Counted from the stretch's first letter, positions 26,517-35,747 are shown. The stretch: DNA of 64,000 nucleotides from an uncultured Lachnospiraceae bacterium (GCA_934330725.1 CAKRGM010000009.1:1-64000), one strand, 5' to 3'. Notes: generated by a model from the sequence alone, not told the origin. A program made the numbers and translations.

Positions 26517-27425
26517 TCAATCAAAGCTTCCACTTTTGGAAATATCTTTTAAAGCCTCAATTGCCATCTCATAAGATATCTGTTCTTCTAAAAGTTGAGT
26601 AGTTAAATTAACATAATCACTTTTGTATGCTTTTTCTTCAATAATCTGATTAAGCAACTGTGAAATATTTACATCTGAATTAGCAGATGGACAAACCGGT
26701 GACTGAGCTCGTATATTCCGCACTTCATGCACCAGATTCTTAAAAGCTCCATTCTGAGGAACAAGTGGAAACAACTTATAAATATCATATATGTGTCTTG
26801 AATGTTTTTGAACCTTATCTTGTAAATAATAATCACAAATTGCAAATATCTTGTCAGCCAAAGTTCTATCAATACCCTGTACTTTCATTGAAAATGGTAA
26901 TAACATAAATTTCTCAATAGAATCAGGTGCTTCTTTTTCCATCATATCACCAATATAACTATGTACCGGCAATATTACCGTTGGAAAAGAAACTGCTGTG
27001 TAAGAGGTCTCCAATAAAACTGCCGGTCTTAAAGCAGTACTAATTAATGGGAGTACCGAATCATATCCGATTATATACCTGTTGTAGTCTCTACGACTTC
27101 TCGTTTCGTCAAGATTTTGAATATCCATTCCCAATTCATCTGCTGAATCAACAATCGCTTGTTTTATTTTTTTCTTTTGGCCTTGTGAAATCAATGTATC
27201 TATTGTAATATCGATATCTTCTGAAAACCTCTGTATAACTTTATGGCACTTGCTTAAAGAAGCACCACCCTTAAAAACGATATATGGCATCTTTTCTGAT
27301 AATAGCCTAAGCAACATAGTAACATAATAATCTTTCTCTATCGCATGTGCCATTATACCTGTTTGTTCATAAGCCAGTGCAATTGCATCTTGGAATTGTT
27401 CTTTATTATTATGCAAGTATGCCAT
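26517..27425 (-). CDS. AbiEii/AbiGii-type nucleotidyltransferase toxin
   Basis: 302 residues of the AbiEii family. The nucleotidyltransferase core has FKGGASLSKCH near residue 51 and the acidic motif FSEDIDI near residue 68, which binds Mg2+. In type IV toxin-antitoxin and abortive-infection systems such enzymes modify RNA to stop growth upon phage attack. Its start overlaps the upstream antitoxin-like gene by 17 bases. The gene lies between a converging terminator and the SUF operon; no mobile element is seen, although such islands are typically acquired. Confidence 0.85.
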   Translation of the reverse strand: MAYLHNNKEQFQDAIALAYEQTGIMAHAIEKDYYVTMLLRLLSEKMPYIVFKGGASLSKCHKVIQRFSEDIDITIDTLISQGQKKKIKQAIVDSADELGMDIQNLDETRSRRDYNRYIIGYDSVLPLISTALRPAVLLETSYTAVSFPTVILPVHSYIGDMMEKEAPDSIEKFMLLPFSMKVQGIDRTLADKIFAICDYYLQDKVQKHSRHIYDIYKLFPLVPQNGAFKNLVHEVRNIRAQSPVCPSANSDVNISQLLNQIIEEKAYKSDYVNLTTQLLEEQISYEMAIEALKDISKSGSFD

Positions 27426-28044
27426 TATAAATCACTCTCGTTTCTATTAGATTCTTATAAAGTTTGTCAGGATAATAAGAAAAATATGATTCAAGATCTG
27501 AAAGTTCTAACCCTACATCATCCATATACCTATAGAGGCGGTTTTGCAGATCAGTACCCGACATCTCTGAATAGACATCTACATCCTTTAACATATCAAG
27601 GAATTGTAATATCACATAATTTTTTTCTGTTATTATAACTTTAGGCTTTCTTATAATCACACGTGATTTTGCCAGTGAAGTTTCCCGATAATCATTGGTC
27701 GCTTTATTTGTCACTATTTCGTATTGCATTGGAACTTGTGTAGTAAGTCCCATCTGGTTAAAAAACAATAATCCACTGATATACCCGCACCGCTTATTTT
27801 TATCCCACAGATATTTATATTCCAGAACTTTTTCAAATGTAGGCTGTGAACCTGATTTAAATATACTCTTTTTAGGAAGGTAATAAATACCACTATCAAA
27901 GCGCTTTACCTTTCCAATGTCCGTTAGTTTTTTAAGCTGTTGGCGAACATTATTTCCGGACATTCCTTTAATTTGTATATCAGACAGGAAAAAAGGCTCA
28001 TTTTCTTTATATTTTTCTACAAGGTACTGATATAAATTAAACAT
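27409..28044 (-). CDS. AbiEi-like antitoxin/transcriptional regulator (DUF6088-like)
   Basis: 211 residues with an N-terminal winged-helix region (FFLSDIQIKGMSGNNVRQQLKKL, then FDSGIYYLPKK) and a C-terminal region typical of AbiEi/DUF6088 antitoxins. Family members bind the promoter and counter the paired nucleotidyltransferase. It starts at ATG 28044 after AATGGAG and overlaps the toxin gene at its 3' end. The role rests on the arrangement and the domain signature; activity is inferred. Confidence 0.8.
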   Translation of the reverse strand: MFNLYQYLVEKYKENEPFFLSDIQIKGMSGNNVRQQLKKLTDIGKVKRFDSGIYYLPKKSIFKSGSQPTFEKVLEYKYLWDKNKRCGYISGLLFFNQMGLTTQVPMQYEIVTNKATNDYRETSLAKSRVIIRKPKVIITEKNYVILQFLDMLKDVDVYSEMSGTDLQNRLYRYMDDVGLELSDLESYFSYYPDKLYKNLIETRVIYNGILA

Positions 28045-28162
28045 ATTTTTTCTCCATTAACAAAACTGTGTTTATGCACTTCTTATATGTTATTATATCC
28101 ATTTTTTTTAAAAATATCAAGATTTTGAAAATAAGGGTAAGAAAAATCTTGCAATTCAGCCT

Positions 28163-28193
28163 AAAAAACAAGCAGGGGACATCATCCCCTGCT
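28163..28193 (-). terminator. terminator of the SUF operon
   Basis: AGCAGGGGA pairs with TCCCCTGCT around a five-base loop, followed by TGTTTTTT on the minus strand. Confidence 0.9.
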
Positions 28194-28243
28194 TTACTCT
28201 TCTAATATCATTATAAGTATTATCAATATGCACTTACCACATA

Positions 28244-28672
28244 TTACTTCCCATCCTGCCCAATCTCTTTTAATGTTCTCCATCCAAGAACGGCGCACTT
28301 TACTCTTGCCGGCATATCGGATACGCTTCTTAGTATTGAAGCCTCCTCGAGCTTATCTATCTGCTCTTCGGTTGCTGTCTTTTGAATCATTCCTATGAAG
28401 TCATCTGCAAGTTCGAGTGCTTCATCTTTCTTTTTGCCTATGATAAGATCCAGCATTATATCTGCCGAAGCCTGTGATATTGCACAGCCTTCGCCAACAA
28501 ATGCTCCGTCTGTTATTATGCCGTCTTTAAGCTTTAATTCAAGCGTGATGTCATCCCCGCAGCTTGGATTTTTTCCCTGCAATACTATATCAGGGTTATC
28601 AAGTGCGTGCTTATGCAGCGGATGCATGTTGTGTTCAATCAGTATTTCATTATAAAATGTATTATTTTCCAT
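28244..28672 (-). CDS. sufU: Fe-S assembly protein SufU
   Basis: 142 residues of the SufU/IscU-like family. Three conserved Cys ligands are visible: NPSCGDD near residue 37, GEGCAIS near residue 62 and VKCAVLGW near residue 125, with Asp in CGDD. In Firmicutes SufU acts mainly as a zinc-dependent sulfur acceptor that takes persulfide sulfur from SufS. The gene ends sufCBDSU and overlaps sufS by 11 bases. Confidence 0.96.
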   Translation of the reverse strand: MENNTFYNEILIEHNMHPLHKHALDNPDIVLQGKNPSCGDDITLELKLKDGIITDGAFVGEGCAISQASADIMLDLIIGKKKDEALELADDFIGMIQKTATEEQIDKLEEASILRSVSDMPARVKCAVLGWRTLKEIGQDGK

Positions 28673-29888
28673 AGCCCATTTTCTCCCGAATTGTTTTAAC
28701 GCTTTCTATGAAACGCATTACATCGGATTCAGTATTATAAAATGCGATACTTACCCTTGTTGCAGCAGATATTCCAAGATACTGCAGCAATGGCTGTGCA
28801 CAGTGGTGTCCTGCACGCACTGCGATATTATCCGAATCGAGTATATATGCTACATCGTGAGGATGGACATCGTCAATTGTAAATGTAATTATGCCGTTGT
28901 GCATCAAAGGATCATCAGAACCCAGTATATTAATGTGCGGTATTTTTTTCATTTCATTCATGGCAAGTGTTGTAAGTTTTTCTTCCTGTGCCCTTATCGT
29001 ATCAAATCCCACTTCATTCATAAATCCAATTGCTGCTTCAAGCCCTGCTGCTCCGGCTGCATTTACAGTTCCGGCTTCAAACTTGTGAGGAAGCTCACTA
29101 AATACAGCTCCCTGTCTTGTTACAAAGTCAATCATCTCACCACCTGTAAGAAATGGCGGCATATTATCTAACAGCTCTTTCTTTCCATAAAGTACACCGA
29201 TTCCCATCGGGCCGTACATCTTATGTCCGGAAAAAGCAAAGAAATCCACGTCCATATCTTTTACATCTACAGGCATATGTGCAACGCTCTGCGCTCCATC
29301 AGCAACAATTATTATATCATTTTCATGACATATCTGTGCATATTTTTTTAAATCATTTTTGCAGCCGAGGACATTTGAAATATGTGTCATTGCTACAATC
29401 TTTGTTCTGTTTGTTATGCAGCTTCTAAATTTTTCTTCATCAATTGTTCCATCCGGCTCACATTCAAGATATTTAAGCTGTGCACCTGTCTTTTTGGCAA
29501 TCTGCTGCCATGGAAGAAGATTGCTGTGATGTTCCATGATACTTATAACTATCTCATCTTTTGGCTTTAAAATGCTTCCACCCAGGCTGTATGCAACCAG
29601 GTTAAGTCCTTCTGTTGCATTTCTTGTAAATATTATTTCCTGTGTTGAATCTGCATTTATGAACTTTCTTACACTCTCACGTGCTTCTTCGTATTTTTTT
29701 GTTGCCGCCTCACCTAGGCTGTATATTCCTCTTAGCGGATTGGCATTATATTTTTCATAATACTGCATTTCAGCCCTGATAACACACTCCGGCTTTTGCG
29801 CTGTTGCAGCATTATCAAGGTATGCAATATCTTTATATTCATCAAATAATTTAAACTGATGTCTGATTTCTTCAATATTATTTTTCAC
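28662..29888 (-). CDS. sufS: cysteine desulfurase SufS
   Basis: 408 residues, a class V aminotransferase-fold, PLP-dependent desulfurase. Features: YLDNAATAQKP near residue 19, ISIMEHHSNLLPW near residue 115, the PLP-lysine motif FAFSGHKMYGPMG near residue 215 and the catalytic Cys in AVRAGHHCAQPLL near residue 360. It releases sulfur from cysteine for SufU and SufBCD. The start is GTG 29888 after GGGAGCG, overlapping the end of sufD by 11 bases. Confidence 0.96.
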   Translation of the reverse strand: MKNNIEEIRHQFKLFDEYKDIAYLDNAATAQKPECVIRAEMQYYEKYNANPLRGIYSLGEAATKKYEEARESVRKFINADSTQEIIFTRNATEGLNLVAYSLGGSILKPKDEIVISIMEHHSNLLPWQQIAKKTGAQLKYLECEPDGTIDEEKFRSCITNRTKIVAMTHISNVLGCKNDLKKYAQICHENDIIIVADGAQSVAHMPVDVKDMDVDFFAFSGHKMYGPMGIGVLYGKKELLDNMPPFLTGGEMIDFVTRQGAVFSELPHKFEAGTVNAAGAAGLEAAIGFMNEVGFDTIRAQEEKLTTLAMNEMKKIPHINILGSDDPLMHNGIITFTIDDVHPHDVAYILDSDNIAVRAGHHCAQPLLQYLGISAATRVSIAFYNTESDVMRFIESVKTIREKMGYGK

Positions 29889-30942
29889 GTTCTTTACGCT
29901 CCCTTAAATATTCTGATACTTTATTTCTTGTATCTTCATCAGGTATCTTACTGTTAATTACTTCTATCTTTGACTCTGCCATCATTTTGTATATCATTTC
30001 TTCTTCAATTCCACGGGTCTCTAAATAAAACAGAAGCTCTTTATCAAGATTACCGATTGTTGCACCATGATTACCTTCAACGTCTTCTTCTGCACACAAA
30101 ATCAAAGGTATTGTCTGGTTGCGGACATCATCGGAGAGCAGAAGCACTTCTTCCTTTTCCTCGCCCTTTGAGCCTTTGCATCCACGTTTAAAGTCAATCG
30201 TTGCCCTGTAAAGCTTTGATGCATTGTCATCGAGCACCCCTGTTGCATACATATCACTTGTACTTTTCTTTCCCTTGTGAAGTGCAACATAATTCATATC
30301 AAGATGCTGTGCCTCTTTTAGCATATATCCTGTCTTTGCTGTCATTGCACTGCTATTTCCGACAAGATCAGCCGCGCATCCGATATATGTTTTGCTGCCG
30401 CCAAGCACAATGTGTATTACATCAACCGTTGCATTATCAGCAACATTTGCTCCTATATCACTGAGGCAGGTAAATCCATCGCCGAGTCTTACAAGCTGGA
30501 CAAGCAGAATATGTGAATTTGACTGTGCATTTATCTTTGTCTGGACACATGCACTTCCGCCCGCATTATCATCTGATGTATAGTCCATTATAACAGTTAC
30601 AGTGCTGTTTTCTTTTACATCTATATTCAGACCGTCTGCTGCATTCACTTTATCTGTATAAGCGTAATCAAGCTTTACCGGTTTTTCCTCATTTACATTT
30701 TCTGTTGTCTCAATATTATAAAAGTCTATATTCTTATTATTGATGAAGTCTTGCATATCCGAGCCCATTCCACCTGGTATTTCCTTAAACTTATCCGCAT
30801 TACTGTCTGCAGTTTCCTTTACGGATGAAGGAAGTGTCTTTGAAGTCAGGCAGCCGGCTTTTACATCCGGTTCATCAATAACTGCATCATTCATTTTCAG
30901 CCAGTTCCACGTTGGCTGAGGTAAAAGATTTACTTTCATCAT
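29878..30942 (-). CDS. sufD: Fe-S scaffold subunit SufD
   Basis: 354 residues, mostly a right-handed beta helix of the SufB/SufD family. Conserved parts include the C-terminal DDVRNQTIPLILCAEEDVEGNHGATIG and YLETRGIEEEM segment. SufD lacks the catalytic Cys of SufB and forms the SufBC2D scaffold with it. The first 90 residues are acidic and variable. It overlaps sufB by four bases (ATGA). Confidence 0.92.
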   Translation of the reverse strand: MMKVNLLPQPTWNWLKMNDAVIDEPDVKAGCLTSKTLPSSVKETADSNADKFKEIPGGMGSDMQDFINNKNIDFYNIETTENVNEEKPVKLDYAYTDKVNAADGLNIDVKENSTVTVIMDYTSDDNAGGSACVQTKINAQSNSHILLVQLVRLGDGFTCLSDIGANVADNATVDVIHIVLGGSKTYIGCAADLVGNSSAMTAKTGYMLKEAQHLDMNYVALHKGKKSTSDMYATGVLDDNASKLYRATIDFKRGCKGSKGEEKEEVLLLSDDVRNQTIPLILCAEEDVEGNHGATIGNLDKELLFYLETRGIEEEMIYKMMAESKIEVINSKIPDEDTRNKVSEYLRERKEREK

Positions 30943-32345
30943 CCAATGCTCCCTTCCATCTCAAGCCTTATAAGGTTATTCATTTCAACTGCATATTCCA
31001 AAGGAAGCTCCTTAGATACATTGTCTGCAAATCCGTTAACAATCATTCCTCTTGCTTCCTCTTCACTCATTCCCCTTGACATAAGATAAAATACAGCTTC
31101 GTCACTTATCTTACCGATTTTGGCTTCATGTCCGATATCTGATGTATTATTTCTTATATCCATTGCAGGAATCGTATCTGAACGTGATATATCATCAAGC
31201 ATAAGTGACTGGCATGATACTGAAGACTTACTGCCTGCTGCATTTTTATTTACAACAACAGAACTTCTGAATGTACTTATACCGCCATCTTTTGATATTG
31301 ATTTTGTATTCATATATGATGAAGTATTTGGTGCATTATGAACAATCTTTGCACCTGTATCCAGATTCTGTCCCTTTCCTGCAAATGTTATTCCGGTAAA
31401 TTCAGCTCTTGCGCCTTCTCCGTTCAATATACTCATAGGATAAAGGTATGAAACATGTGAGCCAAATGAACCTGAAACCCATTCAATCTTACCGCCTTCT
31501 TCAACAAGTGCTCTCTTTGAATTCAGGTTGTACATATTTTTTGACCAGTTTTCAATAGTTGAATATCTAAGAGTTGCATTTTTCGCAACATATAGTTCAA
31601 CACATCCGGCATGCAGGTTTGCCACATTATATTTAGGGGCAGAGCATCCTTCAATAAAATGCAGATATGCTCCTTCTTCCACTATAATAAGTGTATGCTC
31701 AAACTGGCCTGCTCCCGGTGCATTCAATCTGAAATATGACTGAAGCGGTATAGTCACTGAAACATTTTTAGGCACATAAACAAATGAACCTCCTGACCAT
31801 ACTGCTCCATGAAGTGCTGCAAATTTATGGTCTGCAGGCGTAATAAGCTTCATAAAATGATTACGGACAAGGCCTGCAAATTCGCCATTTAATGCACTTT
31901 CCATGTCTGTGTATACAACACCCTGCGATGCAACTTCTTTTCTTACATTATGGTATACCAGCTCTGAATCATACTGTGCACCTACTCCTGCCAGTGATTT
32001 TCTTTCTGCTTTCGGAATTCCAAGCCTTTCAAATGTATTTTTAATATCATCAGGTACATCAGACCATTTTGCACTCATTGTTGTATTTGGCTTTACATAT
32101 GTGACAATATTATCCATATCAAGTCCGTCAAGTGCCGGGCCCCAGTCTGGTACATCCAGCTTATTATATATATCAAGAGAATCAAGTCTGAACTTTCTCA
32201 TCCATGAAGGATCTTTCTTCTTATCAGATATCTCCTCAACTATTTCTTTTGTAAGACCCTTTTGTATTCTGTACGCATCTTTTTCTTCGTCTTTTATATC
32301 ATAGATACTTCTTTGTACGTCATCCACATAAGTCTTGTTTTTCAC
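30939..32345 (-). CDS. sufB: Fe-S scaffold subunit SufB
   Basis: A 468-residue SufB, core of the SufBC2D assembly scaffold. It has the family stretches ERKSLAGVGAQYDSE, WSGGSFVYVPKNV, CSAPKYNVANLHAG and TISDIGHEAKIGKISDEA-like NTSDIGHEAKIG near residue 400. The start is taken as GTG 32345: GGGA lies about ten bases upstream, whereas a GTG nine bases earlier is too close. Second gene of the operon, 22 bp or so after sufC. Confidence 0.96.
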   Translation of the reverse strand: MKNKTYVDDVQRSIYDIKDEEKDAYRIQKGLTKEIVEEISDKKKDPSWMRKFRLDSLDIYNKLDVPDWGPALDGLDMDNIVTYVKPNTTMSAKWSDVPDDIKNTFERLGIPKAERKSLAGVGAQYDSELVYHNVRKEVASQGVVYTDMESALNGEFAGLVRNHFMKLITPADHKFAALHGAVWSGGSFVYVPKNVSVTIPLQSYFRLNAPGAGQFEHTLIIVEEGAYLHFIEGCSAPKYNVANLHAGCVELYVAKNATLRYSTIENWSKNMYNLNSKRALVEEGGKIEWVSGSFGSHVSYLYPMSILNGEGARAEFTGITFAGKGQNLDTGAKIVHNAPNTSSYMNTKSISKDGGISTFRSSVVVNKNAAGSKSSVSCQSLMLDDISRSDTIPAMDIRNNTSDIGHEAKIGKISDEAVFYLMSRGMSEEEARGMIVNGFADNVSKELPLEYAVEMNNLIRLEMEGSIG

Positions 32346-32376
32346 AAATATCACATCCCTTCACTTAGTGTGATTT

Positions 32377-33132
32377 TTACGCTTCTTTAATGTATCGTTC
32401 AAATCCGTTTTTATTAACATCCTCTATTAATGAGGCATCACCTGTTGCAACAACCTTTCCATCACAGATAATATGAGCTGCATCTACATGCAGATATTCA
32501 AGTATTCTTGTATTATGTGTAATGATAATAAGAGAACCTTTTTTATCTTTCTGATATTCATTTACGCCCATTGATACTGTATGAATTGCATCTACATCAA
32601 GTCCTGAATCAGTTTCATCAAGAATTGCAAGTGTAGGCTTTAACATAAGCATCTGTAAAATCTCTGTCTTCTTTTTCTCACCACCTGAGAATCCGACATT
32701 CAAGTCTCTTCTTGCATATTCCTTATCCATATTAAGGACTTCCATTGCCTTTTCAAGTTCCTTATGAAAATCCCAAAGTCTTATAGGATTCTTTGTCTTT
32801 TGCTCAAGCGCATTTTTTAAAAATCTTTCAAGGGATATTCCCGGAACCTCAACAGGACTCTGAAATGACAGAAACATCCCCATTGCAGCCCTCTTATTCG
32901 CTGCTTTATCCACAATATCCTGTCCATCGAAAATTATATTTCCACTTTCTACTTTATATCTTGGGTTTCCCATAAGTGCATATCCAAGTGTTGATTTACC
33001 AGCACCATTTGGCCCCATTAGCACATGTGTTTCACCTTTGTTTACAGTAAGGTTTATCCCATGTAATATCTCTTTATCTTCCGCACTTACATGCAAATCC
33101 TTTATCTCTAATATTTTCTTTGAGTTAATCAC
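32377..33132 (-). CDS. sufC: SUF ATPase SufC
   Basis: 251 residues, an ABC ATPase without membrane partner. Walker A is GPNGAGKST near residue 40, the signature is FSGGEKKK near residue 149 and Walker B is LAILDETDSGLDVDA near residue 167, all typical of SufC. It powers scaffold rearrangement in SufBC2D. It starts at GTG 33132 after AAAGGGAG. First gene of sufCBDSU; the promoter lies upstream at 33202-33231. Confidence 0.96.
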   Translation of the reverse strand: MINSKKILEIKDLHVSAEDKEILHGINLTVNKGETHVLMGPNGAGKSTLGYALMGNPRYKVESGNIIFDGQDIVDKAANKRAAMGMFLSFQSPVEVPGISLERFLKNALEQKTKNPIRLWDFHKELEKAMEVLNMDKEYARRDLNVGFSGGEKKKTEILQMLMLKPTLAILDETDSGLDVDAIHTVSMGVNEYQKDKKGSLIIITHNTRILEYLHVDAAHIICDGKVVATGDASLIEDVNKNGFERYIKEA

Positions 33133-33165
33133 AATTACTGCACTCCCTTTCTGTTATCTATAAAT

Positions 33166-33186
33166 AATTTGTGGAAAAACCACAAT
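33166..33186 (-). other. short hairpin in the sufC 5' untranslated region
   Basis: TTGTGG and CCACAA form a stem around AAAAA upstream of the sufC ribosome site. A role in message stability is possible; no known riboswitch is recognised. Confidence 0.35.
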
Positions 33187-33201
33187 TTTATACACGACTC
33201 T

Positions 33202-33231
33202 ATTATACATATTGTTGATATGTCAAATCAA
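33202..33231 (-). promoter_or_regulatory. promoter of the SUF operon
   Basis: TTGATT (33226-33231), an 18-bp spacer and TATAAT (33202-33207) read toward sufC. A short dyad TTGACATATCAA lies in the spacer and could be an operator. Confidence 0.6.
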
Positions 33232-33235
33232 GTCA

Positions 33236-33250
33236 GCTAATTGCGAAACT
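33236..33250. repeat. terminal fragment of the MITE-like element
   Basis: GCTAATTGCGAAACT matches 13-14 bases of the left end of the elements at 8377 and 23703. It lies just upstream of the SUF -35 box. No more of the element is recognisable. Confidence 0.4.
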
Positions 33251-33290
33251 ATCGCCATTAAGTATGTTGTAGGAAAAAGTGTGCTAAGTG

Positions 33291-33347
33291 AAAGCAGGAA
33301 GCTGTCAGTGTTCCGTTTTTTTAGTCACACTTCCAGCTTCCTGCTTT
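33291..33347 (-). terminator. terminator of eno
   Basis: AAAGCAGGAAGCTG (33291-33304) pairs with CAGCTTCCTGCTTT (33334-33347) around a loop with a further short helix. T-rich tails exist on both strands, so it may act in both directions. Confidence 0.8.
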
Positions 33348-33402
33348 TCATTAGTTATTCTTTTGTCAACATATTTCATGGCTCAGCCATGGGATATTTC
33401 TA

Positions 33403-34695
33403 CTATTTTACGTTAAATGCACCGAATCCAGGATATACAGCTGCATCTCCAAGTTCTTCTTCAATTCTTAATAACTGATTGTACTTGGCAACACGTTCTG
33501 TTCTACTTGGAGCACCTGTCTTAATCTGGCATGTATTAAGAGCAACTGCTAAATCAGCAATTGTTGTATCCTCTGTTTCACCTGAACGATGTGATGAAAT
33601 TGCTGTATAACCAGCTTTGTGAGCCATCTTTATAGCTTCAAGTGTTTCTGATACAGAACCAATCTGGTTAAGTTTGATAAGGATTGCATTACCGCATCCT
33701 AAATCAATACCTTTCTTAAGTCTTTCTGTATTTGTAACAAATAAGTCATCACCAACAAGCTGAACCTTGTTTCCTAATTCCTTAGTAAGAAGCTGCCATC
33801 CTTCCCAGTCTTCCTCATCAAGAGCATCTTCGATTGAGATAATTGGATACTTATCAACAAGCTTCTTCCAATGCTCAATAAGTTCTGCTGATGTGAATTT
33901 TGTTCCAGCCTTAGGAAGAACATATTCGCCCTTCTTTGAGCCTTTCCATTCACTTGATGCTGCATCCATTGCAAGTACGAAATCTTTTCCTGGTTCATAT
34001 CCTGCAGCCTTAATTGCATCAAGAATATACTGGATTGCTTCTTCGTCGCTTGCAAGGTTTGGTGCAAAACCACCTTCATCACCAACTGATGTTGCAAGTC
34101 CGTTTTTCTTAAGAAGTGCTGCAAGTGCATGGAACACTTCACTACACCAGCGAAGACCTTCTTTAAAGCTTGGTGCGCCTGCTGGCATAATCATGAATTC
34201 CTGAACATCAACAGTATTTGCTGCATGTGCGCCACCATTTAAAATGTTCATCATAGGTACTGGAAGACGGTTTCCAGAAATACCGCCAAGGAATCTGTAA
34301 AGTGGAATATCAAGTGATATTGAAGCTGCTCTTGCTGCTGCGATTGAAACTGCAAGAATTGCATTTGCTCCAAGCTTTGACTTATCCTTTGTTCCATCAG
34401 CATCTATCATAGCCTTATCAACTGCATAAATATCTGATGCATCAATTCCTGTAACTGCTTCATTGATTATTGTATTGATATTTTCAACAGCCTTTGTAAC
34501 ACCTTTGCCAAGGTATTTGTTCTTATCACCATCTCTTAATTCAAGTGCCTCAAATTCACCTGTTGATGCACCACTTGGTGCTGCACCTCTTCCTACTGTT
34601 CCATCAGCTAAATAAACTTCCGCCTCAACTGTAGGATTTCCTCTTGAATCTATGATTTCCCTTCCAATTACTTTTTCGATCTCCAAATAGCTCAT
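33403..34695 (-). CDS. eno: enolase
   Basis: 430 residues. Diagnostic parts: REIIDSRGNPTVE near residue 10, GASTGEFEALELRDGD near residue 41, the Mg2+ site region ISIEDALDEEDWEGW near residue 285, QLVGDDLFVTN near residue 312 and LIKLNQIGSVSET near residue 338 with the catalytic Lys. It interconverts 2-phosphoglycerate and phosphoenolpyruvate in glycolysis. ATG 34695 is chosen by AGGAGG seven bases upstream. It has its own promoter at 34767-34795. Confidence 0.98.
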   Translation of the reverse strand: MSYLEIEKVIGREIIDSRGNPTVEAEVYLADGTVGRGAAPSGASTGEFEALELRDGDKNKYLGKGVTKAVENINTIINEAVTGIDASDIYAVDKAMIDADGTKDKSKLGANAILAVSIAAARAASISLDIPLYRFLGGISGNRLPVPMMNILNGGAHAANTVDVQEFMIMPAGAPSFKEGLRWCSEVFHALAALLKKNGLATSVGDEGGFAPNLASDEEAIQYILDAIKAAGYEPGKDFVLAMDAASSEWKGSKKGEYVLPKAGTKFTSAELIEHWKKLVDKYPIISIEDALDEEDWEGWQLLTKELGNKVQLVGDDLFVTNTERLKKGIDLGCGNAILIKLNQIGSVSETLEAIKMAHKAGYTAISSHRSGETEDTTIADLAVALNTCQIKTGAPSRTERVAKYNQLLRIEEELGDAAVYPGFGAFNVK

Positions 34696-34766
34696 CACAA
34701 TTCCTCCTGAATTAAATTATTCCCGTAACTGGTACATCTATATTATTATTTACTTGTTACGTGCAT

Positions 34767-34795
34767 TTTATAAATTTTTCTGTAAAATATTTCAA
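34767..34795 (-). promoter_or_regulatory. promoter of eno
   Basis: TTGAAA (34790-34795), a 17-bp spacer and TATAAA (34767-34772), about 70 bp from the start codon. Its presence means eno need not depend on the upstream operator-bearing promoter. Confidence 0.6.
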
Positions 34796-34802
34796 TTTTT
34801 AC

Positions 34803-34913
34803 AAAAAAGGTAACATCCTCACTGGAAGGTGAGTAGTCTTCCAGTAAAAGTAAAATACTTTTTATGAGGAGTTCCTAAAATGATTTACACACAAAGTTAG
34901 GTTTCCCTAACTC
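34803..34913 (-). ncRNA. candidate metal-regulated small RNA between gpmA and eno
   Basis: A strong promoter (34920-34948) points into a gene-free stretch that has no reading frame beyond about ten codons. The predicted RNA starts near 34913, carries the C-rich pieces AACTCCTC and CTCACCTTCC that complement Shine-Dalgarno sequences, forms a hairpin ACTGGAAG/CTTCCAGT (34821-34845), and meets a T6 run at 34803-34808. The terminator is imperfect, since about 12 bases separate stem and T run, so it could instead be a long eno leader. Confidence 0.4.
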
Positions 34914-34948
34914 TCTGACATAATAACATTAGTTAAGACTAATTTCAA
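34896..34948 (-). promoter_or_regulatory. promoter with two metal-regulator-like operators
   Basis: TTGAAA (34943-34948), a 17-bp spacer and TATTAT (34920-34925). One 16-bp dyad, ATTAGTTAAGACTAAT (34928-34943), fills the spacer; a second, GTTAGGTTTCCCTAAC (34896-34911), lies at the expected start site. Both match the dyads at the feo, dtxR-like, flavodoxin and ABC promoters. Confidence 0.65.
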
Positions 34949-35003
34949 TGTCTGCTATGGCGCATAAATTCTCAATAATGTTTTCAGCATCTTGTTTTAA
35001 GTA

Positions 35004-35747
35004 TTATTTTTTCTTTCCCTGTGCAGCAACTGCATTCATTTTTTCTTTGATAAGTTCCTGATTGCCTATATATTCTTTTTTAATAAATTTGCCATTATCA
35101 TCGAATTCGTAGACAAGTGGAACACCTGTAGGAATATTTACATTTACGATTTCTTCTTCAGAAAGATCTTCAAAATATTTAACCAGCGCCCTGATTGAAT
35201 TACCATGTGCTGCAACAATCACACGTTTTCCGGCCTGCATATCTTTTAAAATATTATTTTCATAGAAAGGAATTACTCTTGCAATTGTATCCTTAAGACT
35301 TTCAGCCAGTGGAAGCTTTTCATTCTTTTCATTACGGTACTGTTCCTGACGGGCAGGATTTCTGTCATCTGTCTCTTCAAGTGCAGGTGGCTGCACGTCA
35401 AATGACCTTCTCCATATTTTCACCTGGTCTTCCCCATACTTCTGTGCTGTTTCAGACTTGTTAAGACCCTGTAACGCTCCATAATGGCGCTCATTTAAAT
35501 GCCAGTCCTTAATAACAGGCAGCCATGCTCTGTCCATATTATCAAGAACAAAATTAAGCGTATGTATTGCTCTTTTCAAATATGATGTGTAACAGATATC
35601 AAAATCATATCCTGCTTCCTTTAACACTTTTCCCGCTTCTTTTGCTTCCTCGCAGCCTTTTTCAGACAACTCTACATCTGTCCATCCTGTAAAAAGATTT
35701 TCTTTATTCCACAGACTTTCTCCGTGACGAATTAATACTAACTTCAT
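35004..35747 (-). CDS. gpmA: 2,3-bisphosphoglycerate-dependent phosphoglycerate mutase
   Basis: 247 residues, histidine phosphatase fold. The phosphorylated His is in LIRHGESLWN near residue 8, then FTGWTDVELSEKG, the LNERHYGALQGLNK active-site loop near residue 85 and VAAHGNSIRALVKY near residue 180. It interconverts 3- and 2-phosphoglycerate, the step before enolase. ATG 35747 follows AGGAGATGATTGA. It lies upstream of eno on the same strand, but 300 bp with two other promoters separate them. Confidence 0.97.
   Translation of the reverse strand: MKLVLIRHGESLWNKENLFTGWTDVELSEKGCEEAKEAGKVLKEAGYDFDICYTSYLKRAIHTLNFVLDNMDRAWLPVIKDWHLNERHYGALQGLNKSETAQKYGEDQVKIWRRSFDVQPPALEETDDRNPARQEQYRNEKNEKLPLAESLKDTIARVIPFYENNILKDMQAGKRVIVAAHGNSIRALVKYFEDLSEEEIVNVNIPTGVPLVYEFDDNGKFIKKEYIGNQELIKEKMNAVAAQGKKK

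Noticed and set aside
26517..28044. Genomic island with attachment sites around the AbiE pair
   Set aside because: No integrase, tRNA junction or direct repeats were seen near these genes.
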